From: JAVBOP01 sp031550405
Lineage (GTDB): Bacteria; Bacteroidota; Ignavibacteria; Kapaibacteriales; UBA2268
DNA: 15,420 bases
Reading direction: 5' to 3'
Assembly: GCA_031550405.1 (NCBI GenBank)
Contig: JAVBOP010000128.1
Location: 1 to 15,420, forward strand
Within the stretch, counting starts at the first letter, position 1. Every line of letters starts with the position of its first letter. Shown piece after piece: positions 14,581 to 15,420 of this stretch. The notes beneath the pieces are model-generated. The model saw nothing but the letters and a program-made list of their open reading frames with translations. It was not told the DNA's origin and made no database searches. Position numbers and translations under genes: made by a program.

Positions 14581-15102
14581 ATGAAAAAAAAATTATTATT
14601 TCTACTGTCAATATCTATTTTAGCATTTTGGGGATGTAATTCTGATAAAGCCACCGAAACACGTGAACTTCTTACTGAAGCTGAACGAAAATCTGAAATT
14701 GAAGCAATTATTAACACCGTAAAGGCTTATAACAAAGCTGCTAATGAAAAAAACTGGTCTGATGTGGTCAAAACGCTTGACAAGGAAGTTCAGTTTTTTG
14801 GAACAGATTCAGGCGAAGTATCAAGGAATTTCAATGCTTTCAAGGAAACAATGCAAAGGCAGTGGAACGACTATGAAGAGATGCATTATGGCGAAATACA
14901 GGATGTATATACTGAACTTGATGACTATGCCAACTTTGCAAACATAATATATGGCGTTCCCTTGCGGCTTGTCGAAAAAGGCGGCAAGACAGAAGAAATT
15001 TTTATGATAGTGCAGCGAACACTGAAAAAAGATCCTGTTGAAAAGAAATGGGTTATTCGCAGCGGTATTTTATCCATACCAAGAGTAGTGCCGCATAATT
15101 AG
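14581..15102 (+). CDS. NTF2/SnoaL-like (DUF4440-type) lipoprotein
   Basis: 173 aa. The ATG at 14581 has AAGAGG 6 bases upstream and begins a proper signal MKKKLLFLLSISILAF with lipidation Cys19 (WGCN); an ATG 54 bases upstream would bury the signal and is rejected. Residues about 38-165 fit the NTF2-like cone fold: helix EIEAIINTVKAYNKAANEKNW, LDKEVQFFGTDSG, FKETMQRQW, then strands ending KKWVIRSGILSIP. Members of this superfamily include polyketide cyclases, ketosteroid isomerases and many binding proteins; no catalytic residues can be assigned here. It follows nuoK by 47 bp with no terminator between, so it is probably co-transcribed with nuoJK. Whether it has any link to complex I is unknown. 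Confidence 0.85.
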   Translation: MKKKLLFLLSISILAFWGCNSDKATETRELLTEAERKSEIEAIINTVKAYNKAANEKNWSDVVKTLDKEVQFFGTDSGEVSRNFNAFKETMQRQWNDYEEMHYGEIQDVYTELDDYANFANIIYGVPLRLVEKGGKTEEIFMIVQRTLKKDPVEKKWVIRSGILSIPRVVPHN

Positions 15103-15128
15103 CAGGCTCTATGCTAACATTATATTTC

Positions 15129-15162
15129 AAGCTTCGCCATTTCCAGCGAAGCTTTTTTTTTT
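15129..15162 (+). terminator. Rho-independent terminator of nuoJK operon
   Basis: AAGCTTCGC (15129-15137) pairs with GCGAAGCTT (15146-15154), a 9-bp stem with an 8-base loop, running directly into ten consecutive T (15153-15162). It is a textbook terminator 26 bases after the lipoprotein stop. No gene is seen in 15163-15361. Confidence 0.9.
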
Positions 15163-15361
15163 ACAGTATCATATATATTAATTTTTTTCAAAAATCCTTC
15201 CAAGTACCACATCACAGCTAATACCATTTTTATGTCCAAAGTATAGCAACGGGATAGCAGTCACTCCTGTTCGGAATAGCTATAATTTCATTATGTATAT
15301 GATAATTACAGATAATTACGTATATTTGTAAACTTATTTTATTAATATATTTTCATTTAAA

Positions 15362-15420
15362 ATGTCGTTATTTAATCACAAAATCAGTTTACAAAAATTA
15401 CTCCATCTCATTCCTGAATC
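15362..15420 (+). CDS. Possible 5' end of a gene leaving the window
   Basis: An ATG at 15362 opens a frame to the window edge (19 codons, MSLFNHKISLQKLLHLIPE). There is no ribosome site. A TATATTTG at 15321-15328 fits TAnnTTTG 33 bases upstream, the same distance as for the lipoprotein at 6960. The peptide has the look of a bacterial transposase N-terminus, but too little is present to name it. Confidence 0.35.
   Translation, partial: MSLFNHKISLQKLLHLIPE

Overview
The window suggests an AT-rich bacterium of the Bacteroidota/Chlorobiota (FCB) assemblage. Two secreted proteins end in type IX secretion (T9SS type A) sorting domains. Several lipoproteins and a DUF5018-like domain are typical of that group, and a TAnnTTTG-type promoter element may be present. 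Some genes have strong Shine-Dalgarno sequences, which fits early-branching lineages (Kapabacteria/Ignavibacteria-like) at least as well as classical Bacteroidetes. The assignment to a lineage is inference.

Layout. 47-2392 (+): two AT-rich secreted-protein genes, a Cys-rich protein and a T9SS cargo protein, each followed by a copy of the same 12-bp hairpin repeat. 2393-4159: thiH (2-iminoacetate synthase) stands alone, bracketed by two same-orientation copies of a MITE-like palindromic repeat. 4160-5185 (+): mnmA (tRNA 2-thiouridylase). 5260-6960 (-): a tandem pair of paralogous lipoproteins, one of which has gained a DUF5018-like domain. 7240-10377 (-): a 1045-aa RND efflux permease in which the canonical proton-relay residues of TM4 and TM10 appear to be replaced. 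10378-11016: a 639-bp divergent intergenic region with a perfect 13-bp inverted repeat. 11017-13454 (+): a two-gene unit encoding an uncharacterised secreted protein and a metzincin protease with a T9SS tail. 13687-15102 (+): nuoJ and nuoK (complex I membrane subunits), cut off from the other nuo genes, followed by an NTF2/SnoaL-like lipoprotein and a strong terminator. A reading frame of unknown identity may begin at 15362 and leave the window.

How the genes work together: there is no single pathway. Housekeeping genes (thiH, mnmA, nuoJK) are interspersed with envelope and secreted proteins. Only the adjacent pairs look functionally linked: the protease and its upstream partner, the two paralogous lipoproteins, and nuoJ with nuoK. 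I see no RNA gene, CRISPR array, transposase or phage gene. I do not see a clear new multi-gene system. The best leads are the atypical RND pump, the secreted protein-protease pair, the repeat-bracketed thiH, and the abrupt base-composition change at the T9SS sorting modules.
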